The notes under the pieces were generated by a model. That model saw only the letters and a list, made by a program, of their open reading frames with translations, had not been told where the DNA came from and ran no database searches. A stretch of DNA of 64,000 nucleotides from Mesorhizobium_K marinum (GTDB taxonomy: Bacteria > Pseudomonadota > Alphaproteobacteria > Rhizobiales > Rhizobiaceae), in NCBI RefSeq assembly GCF_040813715.1, contig NZ_JBFOCH010000001.1; one strand, 5' to 3'. Positions 8,320 to 17,569 of this stretch are shown here, in pieces (within the stretch, counting starts at the first letter, position 1; every line of letters starts with the position of its first letter). Both the position numbers and the translations under genes were made by a program.

Positions 8320-9087
8320 ATGGCTTCTACACAACGCCGCAATTCAGCGCTACTCATGCCGGCGATGAAGGGACATCGGTTCGACGACGCGTCCGGCTCG
8401 GGACCTGGACGCGGCACGGGATTTGGTTTGATCGGCCGGGGGCTTGCGGCACTGTTGCGCGCGGCCGCGAAGGCCGTGATCCCGGCATGCATCCTGGTAT
8501 TTGGCGGTTTTGCGCTCTTCGCCACCCACGTCAGCCAGCTGTCGACCCCTGACGACCCCGAAGCGGCCGACGCCATCATCGTGCTGACGGGCGGCCAGGC
8601 CCGGCTGGACGCGGCGCTCGACCTCCTGAAGTCGGGCAAGGGCGAGCGGCTTCTGATCAGCGGCGTGCATCCCTCCACCAGCCGCAAGTCGCTGCAGGCC
8701 GCGACCGGCGGCGACGACGCGCTGTTCGCCTGCTGCGTCGATATCGACCGCGCCGCGCTCGACACGATCGGCAACGCCGAGGAAAGCGTCAAATGGGTGC
8801 GCACCCACGACTACCGGCGCGTCATCCTGGTCACCAACAACTACCACATGCCGCGCAGCCTGCTGGAGCTCGGCCGGCTGCTGGACCGCGAACAGCTCGA
8901 CCCCTACCCCGTGGTCAACGCCAACCTGGACAAGGGCGAGTGGATGGTCCGGCCCGAGGCGCTGCGCGTGCTGTTCACGGAATACGGCAAGTACCTGGTC
9001 GCGCTGGTGCGCGGGCTGCTGCCGCAGCGGCCGGCCGATGAGGGCGACATGACCGTCGTCAGCGCGCCCGCGGACGCGACCGACTGA
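8320..9087 (+). CDS. YdcF/ElyC-like DUF218 membrane protein
   Basis: 255 residues with one TM helix (about residues 46-68, AAKAVIPACILVFGGFALFA) and a DUF218 domain. The conserved start ADAIIVLTGGQARLDAAL, the central NAEESVKWVRTH and the ILVTNNYHMPRSLLEL segment are all typical. DUF218 proteins such as ElyC and SanA are linked to envelope integrity, and some bind nucleotide-like ligands; the reaction is not established. The ATG at 8320 gives a 40-residue polar leader, and a second ATG at 8356 is possible. It sits between ftsX and an acyltransferase gene, which supports an envelope role. Confidence 0.82.
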   Translation: MASTQRRNSALLMPAMKGHRFDDASGSGPGRGTGFGLIGRGLAALLRAAAKAVIPACILVFGGFALFATHVSQLSTPDDPEAADAIIVLTGGQARLDAALDLLKSGKGERLLISGVHPSTSRKSLQAATGGDDALFACCVDIDRAALDTIGNAEESVKWVRTHDYRRVILVTNNYHMPRSLLELGRLLDREQLDPYPVVNANLDKGEWMVRPEALRVLFTEYGKYLVALVRGLLPQRPADEGDMTVVSAPADATD

Positions 9088-9160
9088 GACTGTCGACGCC
9101 GGTTTCCTTTTTGCGGCCTTCTGGTGTAACGAATTGCGGCTTTCTCACCGGGCCGCGCGC

Positions 9161-9976
9161 ATGCTCTACATCCGTTCGCTGGCGTTCAATTTCGCCTTCT
9201 ACGTGAACCTCATCGCCCAGATGATCTTCTGGACGCCGTACTATTTCCTCGCGCCGCGCCTGAAGGCCTGGTTCGTGCCGAAGTTCTGGTCGCGAAGCTG
9301 CCTGTGGCTCTACGACAAGATCGCCGCGACCAAGAGCGACATCCGTGGCCTGGAGAACCTGCCGTCCGGCTCCTTCATCCTGGCGCCGAAGCACCAGTCG
9401 TTCTGGGACGCGATCGCCTTCTTCCCCTATCTCGAAGACCCGCTCTACATCCTCAAGCGGGAGCTGACCTGGATCCCCTTCTTCGGCTGGTACATCATGA
9501 AGCAGCGACTGATCCCGGTGCATCGGGGCAGCCGCGCCAGGGCGCTGAAATCCGTCGTCGCGGCAACAAAGGCGGAACTCGCGCGCAATCCCCGCCAGCT
9601 GATCATCTATCCCGAGGGCACGCGACGCGCGCCGGGCGACGAACCGGCCTACAAATACGGCATCGTCGAGCTCTATGCGCAGCTCGGCCTGCCGGTCGTT
9701 CCGGTCGCGCATGTCGCCGGGCTCTACTGGCCGCGCCGCAAGTTCCTGCGGTTTCCCGGCACGATCCACGCGCGCTTCCTGCCGCCGATCCCCGCCGGGC
9801 TGGACAAGAACGAGTTCATGCGCCGGCTGATAGCCGAGACCGAGGCTGCCTGCGACGACCTCCTGGTCGAGGCCGCGCGGGCGCCGAACCCGCCGCCGCT
9901 GCCACCGACGGCGGTCAAGCGACTGGCCGAAATCGAGGCGGCGAGACAGGTCAGCGCAGGCGGCGACGCCACCTAG
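9161..9976 (+). CDS. plsC: 1-acyl-sn-glycerol-3-phosphate acyltransferase
   Basis: PlsC-type LPLAT acyltransferase, 271 residues, converting lysophosphatidic acid to phosphatidic acid at the inner membrane. The HX4D catalytic motif is KHQSFWDAIAFF, the acyl-acceptor motif is IYPEGTRRAPGD, and an N-terminal hydrophobic anchor spans about residues 7-32. The ATG at 9161 (MLYIRSLAFNF) is preferred over a TTG at 9134. It ends 25 bases before the CapA-like gene on the same strand. Confidence 0.88.
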   Translation: MLYIRSLAFNFAFYVNLIAQMIFWTPYYFLAPRLKAWFVPKFWSRSCLWLYDKIAATKSDIRGLENLPSGSFILAPKHQSFWDAIAFFPYLEDPLYILKRELTWIPFFGWYIMKQRLIPVHRGSRARALKSVVAATKAELARNPRQLIIYPEGTRRAPGDEPAYKYGIVELYAQLGLPVVPVAHVAGLYWPRRKFLRFPGTIHARFLPPIPAGLDKNEFMRRLIAETEAACDDLLVEAARAPNPPPLPPTAVKRLAEIEAARQVSAGGDAT

Positions 9977-10001
9977 GAAACGGGCGACGGAGAGGCCGAG
10001 C

Positions 10002-11258
10002 ATGCCGAAAGCCGGACCGTCGATCTTCCTGGGCGGCGACGCCATGCTCACCGAACCCTGGTCCGAGATCGACGATCCCGCCTTCCTGCGCCTGGTCGCC
10101 GAGATGCGCGCCGCAGACGTCACCGTCGTCAACCTCGAAACGGTGATCCACCAGCAAACGGGCTACGCCCAGCCGGAATGCGGCGGAACCTACATGGTTT
10201 CGCCGCCGGCGATCGCCACCGAACTGAAATGGGCCGGCATCGACATGCTGGCCTGCGCCAACAACCACGCCTTCGACTATGGCAGCGCCGGCGTTCTGGA
10301 GACGCTGGAGCATGTCGCGGAGGCGGGACTGGCGCTCGCCGGAACCGGCCGGGACCTGCAGGCCGCGCGCTCGCCCGCCTTCTTCGGCAGCGACGCCGGA
10401 ACGGTCGGGCTCGTGTCGATGGCCTCGACCTTCGTTCCCTACGGGCGCGCTTCGGCCTCGCGACCCGACATGCACGGCCGCCCCGGCCTCAACCCGCTCA
10501 GGCCGACCAAGAGGATCGCCGCGACCCTGCCGGCCAGCGTCGCCGCCCGCCTGCCCGGACGCTTCGGCAGGCAGCTCGCGCAGGGCCGCACCGCTCGCTT
10601 CTTCGGCCTGCGCGTGCTCGCGGCAGACCAAGCGCGGCTCGATCTTTTCCGCCACACGGTGCTGCCGGCCGACCTCGAAGCCAACCTCGAGGCGATCGGT
10701 TCGGCGGCCGCGCAGGCCGACGTGACCATCGCCTCGATCCATGCGCACATCCAGCGGTCATGGCTGCGGCGCTTCGCGCACCGGGCCATCGAACGCGGCG
10801 CCGACGTCGTCTTCGTGCAGGGACCGCATGAGGTGCGGGCGATCGAGTTCCATGCCGGCAAGCCGATCTTCTATTCGCTCGGCGACTTCGTCTACCAGCC
10901 GCACCGGATCACCCGGTTTCCCTCCGAGATGTACGAGGCACTCGGCCTTGGACCCGAGGCGACGGTGCGCGACCTCTGGCCGATCTGGGAGCGCGGCACG
11001 GGCCTCGGCAGCAAGCGGAAGACATTCGAAGCGGTCGCCGCCGTGCTGCAGTTCGACGGCCGCAGGATCGAACGCATCCGGCTCCTGCCCCTCGACCTGC
11101 AGTTCGACGCAGACGCCGAAATCCGGGGGCGCCCGAGGCTGGCTGACCCGCGACTCGGGCGGAAGATCATCGAGGAAATTGCCGCGCTTTCGCGCAGGCG
11201 CGGCACGATCGTCCGCTACGACGCGGCCCTCAACGAGGGGATCCTGGAGCCGGCGTAG
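10002..11258 (+). CDS. CapA-family metallophosphatase-like protein
   Basis: 418 residues with the bacterial capsule-synthesis CapA/PGA_cap fold, a calcineurin-like metal-dependent hydrolase relative. Visible motifs are FLGGDAML, VNLETVI, CANNHAFDYG, IASIHAHIQRSW, VQGPHEVRAIEF and the closing YSLGDFVYQ. In Bacillus, CapA takes part in poly-gamma-glutamate export, but proteobacterial members are mostly uncharacterised. No signal peptide is evident. It follows the acyltransferase gene closely and converges on the aldo/keto reductase gene (5-base gap). The exact substrate is unknown. Confidence 0.82.
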   Translation: MPKAGPSIFLGGDAMLTEPWSEIDDPAFLRLVAEMRAADVTVVNLETVIHQQTGYAQPECGGTYMVSPPAIATELKWAGIDMLACANNHAFDYGSAGVLETLEHVAEAGLALAGTGRDLQAARSPAFFGSDAGTVGLVSMASTFVPYGRASASRPDMHGRPGLNPLRPTKRIAATLPASVAARLPGRFGRQLAQGRTARFFGLRVLAADQARLDLFRHTVLPADLEANLEAIGSAAAQADVTIASIHAHIQRSWLRRFAHRAIERGADVVFVQGPHEVRAIEFHAGKPIFYSLGDFVYQPHRITRFPSEMYEALGLGPEATVRDLWPIWERGTGLGSKRKTFEAVAAVLQFDGRRIERIRLLPLDLQFDADAEIRGRPRLADPRLGRKIIEEIAALSRRRGTIVRYDAALNEGILEPA

Positions 11259-11262
11259 GCGC

Positions 11263-12370
11263 CTACGGCGCGCTCGCCCGGTCCAGCACCTCGATGTCGC
11301 CGGCGCTCAGCGCAAGCGCGGCGGCGCGGACCAGGCTATCTGTCTGTTCGACGGTCGTGGCGCTGGCGATCGGCGCGGTGACGCCGGGCCGCGCGATGAC
11401 CCAGGCGAGCGCCACCTCGGCGGGCTTTGCGCCATGCCGGGCGCCGACCGCATCGAGGGCGGCGAGGATGCGCATGCCCCTGTCGTCGAGATAGTGCGCG
11501 ACGCCTTCCCCGCGCGGGCTTTTGCCGAGATCCGCCGCGCTGCGGTACTTTCCGGAGAGGAACCCCTTGGCGAGGCTGAAATAGGTGATGACGCCGATGC
11601 CCTCGCGCATGCAGAGGTCGCGCAGCGGACCGTCGTAGGACGAGCGGTCGTAGAGATTGTATTCAGGCTGCAGCACCTCGTAGCGCGGCAGCTTCCTCAG
11701 GCTGGCGGTGCGGAGCGCGGCGTCAAGCTGGCCTGCGTCGAGGTTCGACGCGCCGATGCTGCGAACCTTGCCGGCCTTGATCAGCCTGTCATAGGCGGAC
11801 AGGGTCTCCTCGTAGGGCGTCGCCGGGTCCGGCCAGTGCGAAAGATAGAGATCGATCGCGTCGACCTGGAGCCGACGCAGCGAATCCTCCACCGCCTTGG
11901 CGATGTAGGCCGCGGACAGGTCTTTCCTGCCCTGCCCCATGTCGGAGCCGACCTTGGTGATGACGACCACCTTTTCGCGGTTGCCCCGGCTCTTCATCCA
12001 GTTGCCGATGATGGTCTCCGATTCGCCGCCCTCGTTACCGGGCGCCCACCGCGAATAGGCGTCGGCCGTATCGATCGCGTTGAAGCCGGCGCCGACGAAC
12101 CGGTCGAGAATGTCGAAGGACGTCTTCTCGTCAGCCGTCCAGCCGAAGACGTTGCCGCCCAGAACCAGCGGTGCGATTTCGAGGTCGGNTGTTGCCGGGC
12201 ACCCACCGCGAATAGGCGTCGGCCGTATCGATCGCGTTGAAGCCGGCATCGACGAACCGGTCGAGAATGTCGAAGGACGTCTTCTCGTCAGCCGTCCAGC
12301 CGAAGACGTTGCCGCCCAGAACCAGCGGTGCGATTTCGAGGTCGGTTCCACCCAGGCGTCGTTTCTGCAC
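11263..12370 (-). CDS. Aldo/keto reductase, split by an assembly join
   Basis: NADPH-dependent (beta/alpha)8 oxidoreductase. The catalytic tetrad is visible as the Asp/Tyr of AIDTADAYSRW, the Lys of KVGSDMGQG and the His of LYLSHWPDP. The cofactor segment GASNLDAGQLDAAL and the C-terminal TTVEQTDSLVRA are present. The start is the GTG at 12370 (VQKRRLGGTDLEIAPL), with GGAGA just upstream. An N at 12189 and a 155-bp near-duplicate break the frame. Excising one copy restores a single protein of about 315 residues, typical for the YajO/IolS-like group. The physiological substrate is unknown. Confidence 0.85.
12034..12345. other. Assembly join 3: N at 12189 flanked by a 155 bp duplicate
   Basis: Bases 12034-12188 recur at 12191-12345 with at least four mismatches, including the codon that differs between VGAGFNAID and VDAGFNAID. 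The mismatches suggest mixed strains or low-quality contig ends. The join splits the aldo/keto reductase gene. Confidence 0.85.
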
Positions 12371-12491
12371 GGCAGTTCTCCATGGTCGTCGATCAGCGGC
12401 CGTCGATCGGCCCGCCGGGAAGCTAGTGGCGAGCGGCGCCGAATTCAAACCGGCAGGGCGATTTTTGTGCTTGCCGCGGGCGGACTGGGTT

Positions 12492-13007
12492 TCAGGACAC
12501 CCGGCGGCCGACTTCCTCCAGCCAGTGGTCGCGGATTCCCAGCGCCCTCAGATGCTCGATCGTGTTCAGCACATATTCCTCGTTGGGACCCGCCGTGCCG
12601 GCCGCACCGGAGACGATGCCGGCCGCCGTCATTTCGTCGAGGGCGCCGGCATACTGTTCGTGCAGCCGATCGACGACATAGGTCACGGCGTCCACCACCG
12701 CGCCACCGTCGAGCCGCACCGGCACCGTTCGCTCCAGATAGACGCTGGTGACGAGCTCGCGGTCGCGCAGATAGGCGAGCGCCTCGTCGCGCAGTTCGCC
12801 CGGCACGCGGAACGCCAGTCCGACGCAGGAGCCGCCGCGATCCAGCCCAAGCACCAGGCCGCGCCGCTCAGGCGTGCCGCGATAGACGAAGGACGACACG
12901 CAGAGCGAGCGGCGGAAGCCGAACAGGCGCGCGCGGCGCGTCTCGGTATGCGCAAAACCCGGCCGCCACATCAGCGAACCATAGCCAAAGACCCAAAAAT
13001 CGCCCAT
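12492..13007 (-). CDS. chaC: ChaC-type gamma-glutamylcyclotransferase
   Basis: 171 residues from the ATG at 13007 (MGDFWVFGYGSLMWRPGF). The YGSLMW loop that binds the gamma-glutamyl group is at the N-terminus, and the catalytic Glu is expected in the YLRDRELV helix. ChaC enzymes cleave glutathione to 5-oxoproline and Cys-Gly. The upstream extension to 13124 is rejected because family proteins begin at MxDFWVFGYGS. It is divergent from the DUF2125 gene, with about 106 bases between them. Confidence 0.88.
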   Translation of the reverse strand: MGDFWVFGYGSLMWRPGFAHTETRRARLFGFRRSLCVSSFVYRGTPERRGLVLGLDRGGSCVGLAFRVPGELRDEALAYLRDRELVTSVYLERTVPVRLDGGAVVDAVTYVVDRLHEQYAGALDEMTAAGIVSGAAGTAGPNEEYVLNTIEHLRALGIRDHWLEEVGRRVS

Positions 13008-13113
13008 ATCGCCAAGCCAGTGTCCGTTTGGGACTGCAGGCACAGCGTTAGCGCATGATTCCGCGCCGTGCATAGCCGTCGAACCGGACAAGGCAGAAAA
13101 AGCGGGGACGCCG

Positions 13114-14097
13114 ATGAGCGACACGGATGACAGAACGCCGAACTACGGCCGCCGCATCCTTTGGCTCGCCGTCTTCGTCGTCGTCCTGTTCGGCGGCTAC
13201 AGCGCAGGCTGGTTCTACCTGGCCGACAGGATGGTCGAGCGCGCCAAGTCGACCATCGCCGACGCCAACCGCGACGGCGTGACCGTCGAATGCGAGAATC
13301 CCGTCGCGCGCGGCTTCCCGTTCCGGCTCGGCGTCTTCTGCGACCGGGTCGCCTATGCCAACGCCGACGAGGCAATCGGGCTGACGGCCGGCAACCTTCG
13401 CACGGTCGGGCAGATCTACGACCCGCTGCGCTTCATCGCCGAGCTGGACGGACCGGCGACGCTGGCGACGCCCAACAGCGGCCCGCTGAACCTGAACTGG
13501 GACAAACTGCGGGCGAGCGTGCGCTGGGCGCGGCCGCTGCCGGAGCGCGTCTCGATCGAGGGCGGCAACCTTGCCGCCAGCACGGCCGGCGGAGAGCCGC
13601 TGGCGACGGTCGGCGCGTTCGAGACCCATCTGAGGCCGAACGGACCGGACCTCGACCTTGCCAGCACATTCCACGGCCTGACGCTCGACCCCGCGCTGGC
13701 GGAGGGACGGGCGGTGCCGGAGCTTTCCGGCCAGTACGACCTGACCATCAACGACGGCGCCAGCCTGCGCGGCCTGCAGCCCAAGGACCTGCGCGGGCGT
13801 TCCGGCGTCATCCGCGACGCCTCGCTGAACCTCGAAAGCAACGCCGGCTTCACCGTCAACGGCACCTTCGCCATCGGCCAGGACGGCCTGATCGACGCCA
13901 ACCTCAAGCTGACGGTGCGCGATCCGCAGAAGCTGTCGGCGATCCTGACGAAGACCTTCCCCGAGAAGCGCCGGGAAATCCGCAACGTGGCGTCGGCGCT
14001 GACCTTCATGGGCAACGACCCGACGCTGCCGCTGGTGATCGAGCGCGGCGAGGCCAAGCTTGCCTTCTTCAAGCTCGGCGACGTTCCCGCCTATTGA
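13114..14097 (+). CDS. DUF2125 membrane-anchored periplasmic protein
   Basis: 327 residues, the standard length of the alphaproteobacterial DUF2125 family. There is a short cytoplasmic N-terminus, one TM helix (RILWLAVFVVVLFGGYSAGW, residues 14-33) and a long periplasmic beta-rich domain with the family hallmark ECENPVARGFPFRLGVFC, whose two Cys may form a disulfide. The family resembles AsmA-like/lipid-transfer beta proteins in pattern, but its role is not established. It is followed ten bases later by the PfkB-type kinase gene on the same strand. Confidence 0.85.
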   Translation: MSDTDDRTPNYGRRILWLAVFVVVLFGGYSAGWFYLADRMVERAKSTIADANRDGVTVECENPVARGFPFRLGVFCDRVAYANADEAIGLTAGNLRTVGQIYDPLRFIAELDGPATLATPNSGPLNLNWDKLRASVRWARPLPERVSIEGGNLAASTAGGEPLATVGAFETHLRPNGPDLDLASTFHGLTLDPALAEGRAVPELSGQYDLTINDGASLRGLQPKDLRGRSGVIRDASLNLESNAGFTVNGTFAIGQDGLIDANLKLTVRDPQKLSAILTKTFPEKRREIRNVASALTFMGNDPTLPLVIERGEAKLAFFKLGDVPAY

Positions 14098-14107
14098 GCC
14101 GGTTGCG

Positions 14108-15203
14108 ATGCGACGGGCAACCCTGCTGAGCGTCGGCGCGCTCACCCTCGACACGATTCTCAAGGTCGACACCCTGCCGCGCGAGCAGGGCAAGTTCGTC
14201 GCGTCCGGCGGCATGACGATCGCGTCCGGAATGGCGGCGAGCGCCGCCTGCGCGGCGCAGCGGCTGGGCGCCGACGCATGGCTCTGGGCGAGCGCCGGCG
14301 ACGACGCTGCCGGCGAACAGCTGATCTCCGGCATCGCGGCGGACGGCGTAAACTGCAGCCTGGTGCGCCGCGTGGCCGGCGGGCGTTCGGCGATCTCGGC
14401 TGTGATCATCGACGACGCCGGCGAGCGCGTGATCGTGCCCTATTACGATCCGGTGACGCAGGCCGATCCGGTGGCCCTGCCGATGGACATCGGACGCTTC
14501 GACGCGGTGCTTGCCGACGTGCGCTGGCCGGGCGCCGCGGCTCTTGCGCTGACAGGTGCGCGCGATGCCGGCCGCGCGGCGATCCTCGATGCGGACACGG
14601 CGCCGCGCGAGGTGCTGGAGCGGCTGATTCCGATGGCGACCCATGTCGTCGCGTCGGAGCAGGCAGCGCGGATCCTGTGCGGCGCGCTGCCGCCGCAAGC
14701 CGCCTGCGCTGCCATCGCCGGACGCGCTGGCGTCTTCGTGGCGGTGACCGCCGGCGCCGCCGGGACATGGTGGCGGGACAAGGGATCGGACGTGGTGCGC
14801 CATGTAGCAGCGCCCAGGGTGACCGCCATCGACACGCTGGCCGCGGGCGACGTCTTCCATGGCGGCTTTGCGGTCGGCCTCGCCGAGGGGATGCAGCCGG
14901 AGGCCGCGCTGCGCCTCGCCAGCGCCGCCGCGGCCATCAAGTGCACCCGGTTCGGCGGGCGGCTGNATGGTGCGCCATGTAGCGGCGCCCAGGGTGACCG
15001 CCATCGACACGCTGGCCGCGGGCGACGTCTTCCATGGCGGCTTTGCGGTCGGCCTCGCCGAGGGGATGCAGCCGGAGGCCGCGCTGCGCCTCGCCAGCGC
15101 CGCCGCGGCCATCAAGTGCACCCGGTTCGGCGGGCGGCTGGGAGCACCCGACCGGGCCGAAACGCTGGCGCTGGTCGAGGAACCCTGGGGGACGGCCGGC
15201 TAG
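14108..15203 (+). CDS. PfkB-family sugar kinase, split by assembly joins
   Basis: Ribokinase-like fold ATP-dependent kinase. The N-terminal substrate motif is SVGALTLDTILKVDTLP with GGMTIASGMAA. The C-terminal anion-hole and catalytic-base motif is DTLAAGDVFHGGFA, the DTxGAGD signature in variant form. The ATG at 14108 follows the DUF2125 stop closely. Ns at 14966 and 15208 with 173-bp and 67-bp duplicates break the frame; without them the protein is about 305 residues and ends EEPWGTAG or EETWGTAG, at a TAG overlapping the convergent tyrA stop. The substrate sugar is unknown. Confidence 0.85.
14793..15140. other. Assembly join 4: N at 14966 flanked by a 173 bp duplicate
   Basis: Bases 14793-14965 recur at 14968-15140 with one mismatch. 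This duplicates the DTLAAGD-motif part of the pfkB-type gene and shifts its frame. Confidence 0.85.
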
Positions 15204-15276
15204 GCTTNCGGAGCACCCGGCCGGGCCGAGACGCTGGCGCTGGTCGAGGAAACCTGGGGGACGGCCGGCTAGGCTT
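15141..15276. other. Assembly join 5: N at 15208 flanked by a 67 bp duplicate
   Basis: Bases 15141-15207 recur at 15210-15276 with three mismatches, so the stop codon of the pfkB-type gene appears twice (15201-15203 and 15270-15272). Confidence 0.85.
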
Positions 15277-16201
15277 TCGGATGCTCCACGGCCTGGCGGC
15301 CAAAATCCGGCTGGTCGATATCCTGGCCGGCCTCGATGATCGAGCGGCGGACAGCGCGGGTTCGCGTGAACAGGTCGAACAGCTTGTCGCCCTCGCCCCA
15401 GCGGATGGCCCGCTGCAGCGAGGCGAGATCTTCGGAGAACCGCGCCAGCATCTCGAGGATGGCATCCTTGTTGTGCAGGCAGACGTCGCGCCACATGGTC
15501 GGGTCGGATGCGGCGAGACGCGTGAAATCGCGAAAGCCCGAGGCCGAATATTTGATGACTTCGCTTTTCGTCACCGTCTCGAGGTCGTCCGCGGTGCCGA
15601 CGATGTTGTAGGCGATGATGTGCGGCAGGTGCGAAACGATGGCGAGCGTCTTGTCATGATGCTCGGCGTCCATCGTGTCGATGTTGGAGCCGCATCGCCG
15701 CCAGAACGTCGAGAGCGTCTCCAGCGCCTGGGGGTCGGTGTCGGGAAGCGGGGTGAAGATGCACCAGCGATTCTCGAACAGCTCGGCGAAGCCGGAGTCT
15801 GGCCCCGACTTCTCCGTGCCGGCCAGCGGGTGGCCGGGGATGAAATGCACGCCTTCGGGCACGTGCGGCGCCATCTGCGCGATGACGGACGCCTTGGTCG
15901 AGCCGACATCGGTGAGGATGGCGCCTTTCTTCAACGCCGGCGCGATCTCCTGCGCGACGGCGCCGGACGAGCCGACGGGGACCGAGACGATCACGAGGTC
16001 GGCGTCCCTCGCCGCCTCCGCCGCATCGGTGGTGTAGCTGTCGCCGAGATCCAGTTCGCGGGCACGCGCCAGCGTCTCCGCGCTGCGCGTCGAGATCGCG
16101 ACATGGCGGGCCAGCGTCTCGCGGCGGATGACACGCGCCAGCGACGACCCGATCAGGCCGATGCCGATGAGGGCGATCTTGTCGAACAGCGGCTCGGCCA
16201 T
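15269..16201 (-). CDS. tyrA: Prephenate/arogenate dehydrogenase
   Basis: NAD(P)-dependent oxidative decarboxylase of tyrosine synthesis, 310 residues, without the chorismate mutase or ACT domain found in some relatives. The N-terminal Rossmann motif is LIGIGLIGSSLA, and the catalytic-domain segments are FIPGHPLAGTEKSG and VSHLPHIIAYNIV, whose histidines match the conserved prephenate-site residues. Co-directional with hisC, which ends five bases upstream; the hisC-tyrA pair fits aromatic aminotransferase plus dehydrogenase. It converges with the pfkB-type gene, their stops overlapping. Confidence 0.93.
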   Translation of the reverse strand: MAEPLFDKIALIGIGLIGSSLARVIRRETLARHVAISTRSAETLARARELDLGDSYTTDAAEAARDADLVIVSVPVGSSGAVAQEIAPALKKGAILTDVGSTKASVIAQMAPHVPEGVHFIPGHPLAGTEKSGPDSGFAELFENRWCIFTPLPDTDPQALETLSTFWRRCGSNIDTMDAEHHDKTLAIVSHLPHIIAYNIVGTADDLETVTKSEVIKYSASGFRDFTRLAASDPTMWRDVCLHNKDAILEMLARFSEDLASLQRAIRWGEGDKLFDLFTRTRAVRRSIIEAGQDIDQPDFGRQAVEHPKA

Positions 16202-16205
16202 GGCG

Positions 16206-17315
16206 TCAGCTTTTCAGGAACTCGGCGAGCGCCGAGACGACGCCGCGATTGGCCTCCTCGGTGCCAACCGTCATGCGCAGCGCGTTGGGGAAGCCGTAGG
16301 CGGCGACGCGGCGCAGGATGAATCCGCGCTGCGACAGCCAGGCGTCGGCGTTCGCCGCCGAGTGCTTTTCGTCGGCGGGGAAATGGACGAGCACGAAATT
16401 GCCGACGCTCGGCGTGACGCGCAGGCCGAGCTTCGGCAGTTCCTCGTTCAGCCAGGCCAGCCAGCGGTCGTTGTGGACGACGGTGCGCTCGACATGGGCG
16501 CGGTCCTTCATGGCGGCAACGCCGGCCTCGATGGCCGCCGCATTGACGTTGAAGGGACCGCGCATGCGGTTGATGACGTCGATGACATGCGCCGGCGCGT
16601 ACATCCAGCCGATACGCAGGCCGCCCAGCCCGTGGATCTTGGAGAAGGTGCGCGTCATCACGACGTTCTGCGCGTTGCCGACGAGTTCGACGCCGGCCTC
16701 GTAGTCGTTGCGGCGGACATATTCGGCGTAGGCGGCGTCGAGCACCAGCAACACGTGCGCGGGCAGGCCGGCATGCAGGCGGCGCACTTCCTCGAAGGGA
16801 ATGTAGGTGCCGGTCGGATTGTTCGGATTGGCGAGGAAGACGATCTTCGTCTTCGCCGTCACGGCGGCCAGGATGGCGTCGACGTCGGCGCGCTCCTGCG
16901 TCTCCTTGACCGAAACCGGCACTGCGCCGGCGGCCTGGATGTAGATCTTGTAGACGAGGAAGCCGTGCTCGGTGAAGATCGCCTCGTCGCCGGCCGACAG
17001 GTAGGCCTGGGCGAGCAGGCCGAGCACCTCGTCCGACCCGTTGGAGCAGACGATGTTGGCGGGGTTCAGCCCATGCGCCTGGCCGATTGCCTCGCGCAGC
17101 CGGGTGGCGGCGCCGTCCGGGTAGAATTCGAGCCTGTCGGCGACGTCGCGCACGGCGGCGACGACCTGCGGCGACGAACCGAGCGGATTCTCGTTGGAAG
17201 AGAGCTTGTGGACCTTGGCAGCCCCATGCGCGCCGCTCTTGCCGGGCACGTAGGCCTCGATATCCAGGATGCCGGCGCGCGGCTGGGGACGGGAAAGATC
17301 GGTTGCCTTGGTCAT
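16206..17315 (-). CDS. hisC: Histidinol-phosphate/aromatic aminotransferase
   Basis: PLP-dependent class I/II aminotransferase, 369 residues from the ATG at 17315 (MTKATDLSRPQPRAG); longer upstream starts run into the region in front of the riboswitch. The PLP lysine is in RTFSKIHGLGGLRIG, the cofactor-contact motif is FLANPNNPTGTYI, and the N-terminal KLSSNENPLG is typical of HisC. It transaminates imidazole-acetol phosphate and, in rhizobia with a tyrA neighbour, probably aromatic keto acids too. It is divergent from metA. Confidence 0.9.
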   Translation of the reverse strand: MTKATDLSRPQPRAGILDIEAYVPGKSGAHGAAKVHKLSSNENPLGSSPQVVAAVRDVADRLEFYPDGAATRLREAIGQAHGLNPANIVCSNGSDEVLGLLAQAYLSAGDEAIFTEHGFLVYKIYIQAAGAVPVSVKETQERADVDAILAAVTAKTKIVFLANPNNPTGTYIPFEEVRRLHAGLPAHVLLVLDAAYAEYVRRNDYEAGVELVGNAQNVVMTRTFSKIHGLGGLRIGWMYAPAHVIDVINRMRGPFNVNAAAIEAGVAAMKDRAHVERTVVHNDRWLAWLNEELPKLGLRVTPSVGNFVLVHFPADEKHSAANADAWLSQRGFILRRVAAYGFPNALRMTVGTEEANRGVVSALAEFLKS

Positions 17316-17455
17316 GATGCGGATCCGGAAAGCCTCGGTCTTGAGGACCGCTGCGGAATACAGGCCGCGGCAGCGAATGTCGAGACTGCCGCAGGGTCGC
17401 CATGGCTGCGACCGTTGACGTCGGGGCTCGCCGGGCTTAGATAACCGGTCGGACA

Positions 17456-17511
17456 CCGTGGTGATTTGGCCGGTCGGCTTGCAGCCACGTTAAACAACTC
17501 GCTAAAGGGCC
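17456..17511 (+). promoter_or_regulatory. SAM-II riboswitch upstream of metA
   Basis: The segment matches the SAM-II (metA RNA) aptamer. The P1 arms are CGTGG (17457-17461) and CCACG, enclosing TGATTTGGCCGGTC and GGCTTGCAG, followed by the conserved TTAAACAA and GCTAAA that form the pseudoknot. SAM-II is known in front of metA and other methionine genes in Rhizobiales, where SAM binding lowers expression. An intrinsic terminator follows within 15 bases, and metA starts 59 bases downstream. Confidence 0.93.
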
Positions 17512-17521
17512 GTTGCGTCGG

Positions 17522-17556
17522 AACCGGCTTTTGCGCGAGCAAGGCCGGTTTTTTGT
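17522..17556 (+). terminator. Intrinsic terminator (attenuator) between SAM-II aptamer and metA
   Basis: AACCGGC (17522-17528) pairs with GCCGGTT (17544-17550), and the second arm runs into a TTTTTT tract. It lies between the aptamer and metA, in the position of a riboswitch expression platform, so SAM-dependent premature termination is the likely mode of control. Confidence 0.8.
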
Positions 17557-17569
17557 TTTGGAGTTTGCG

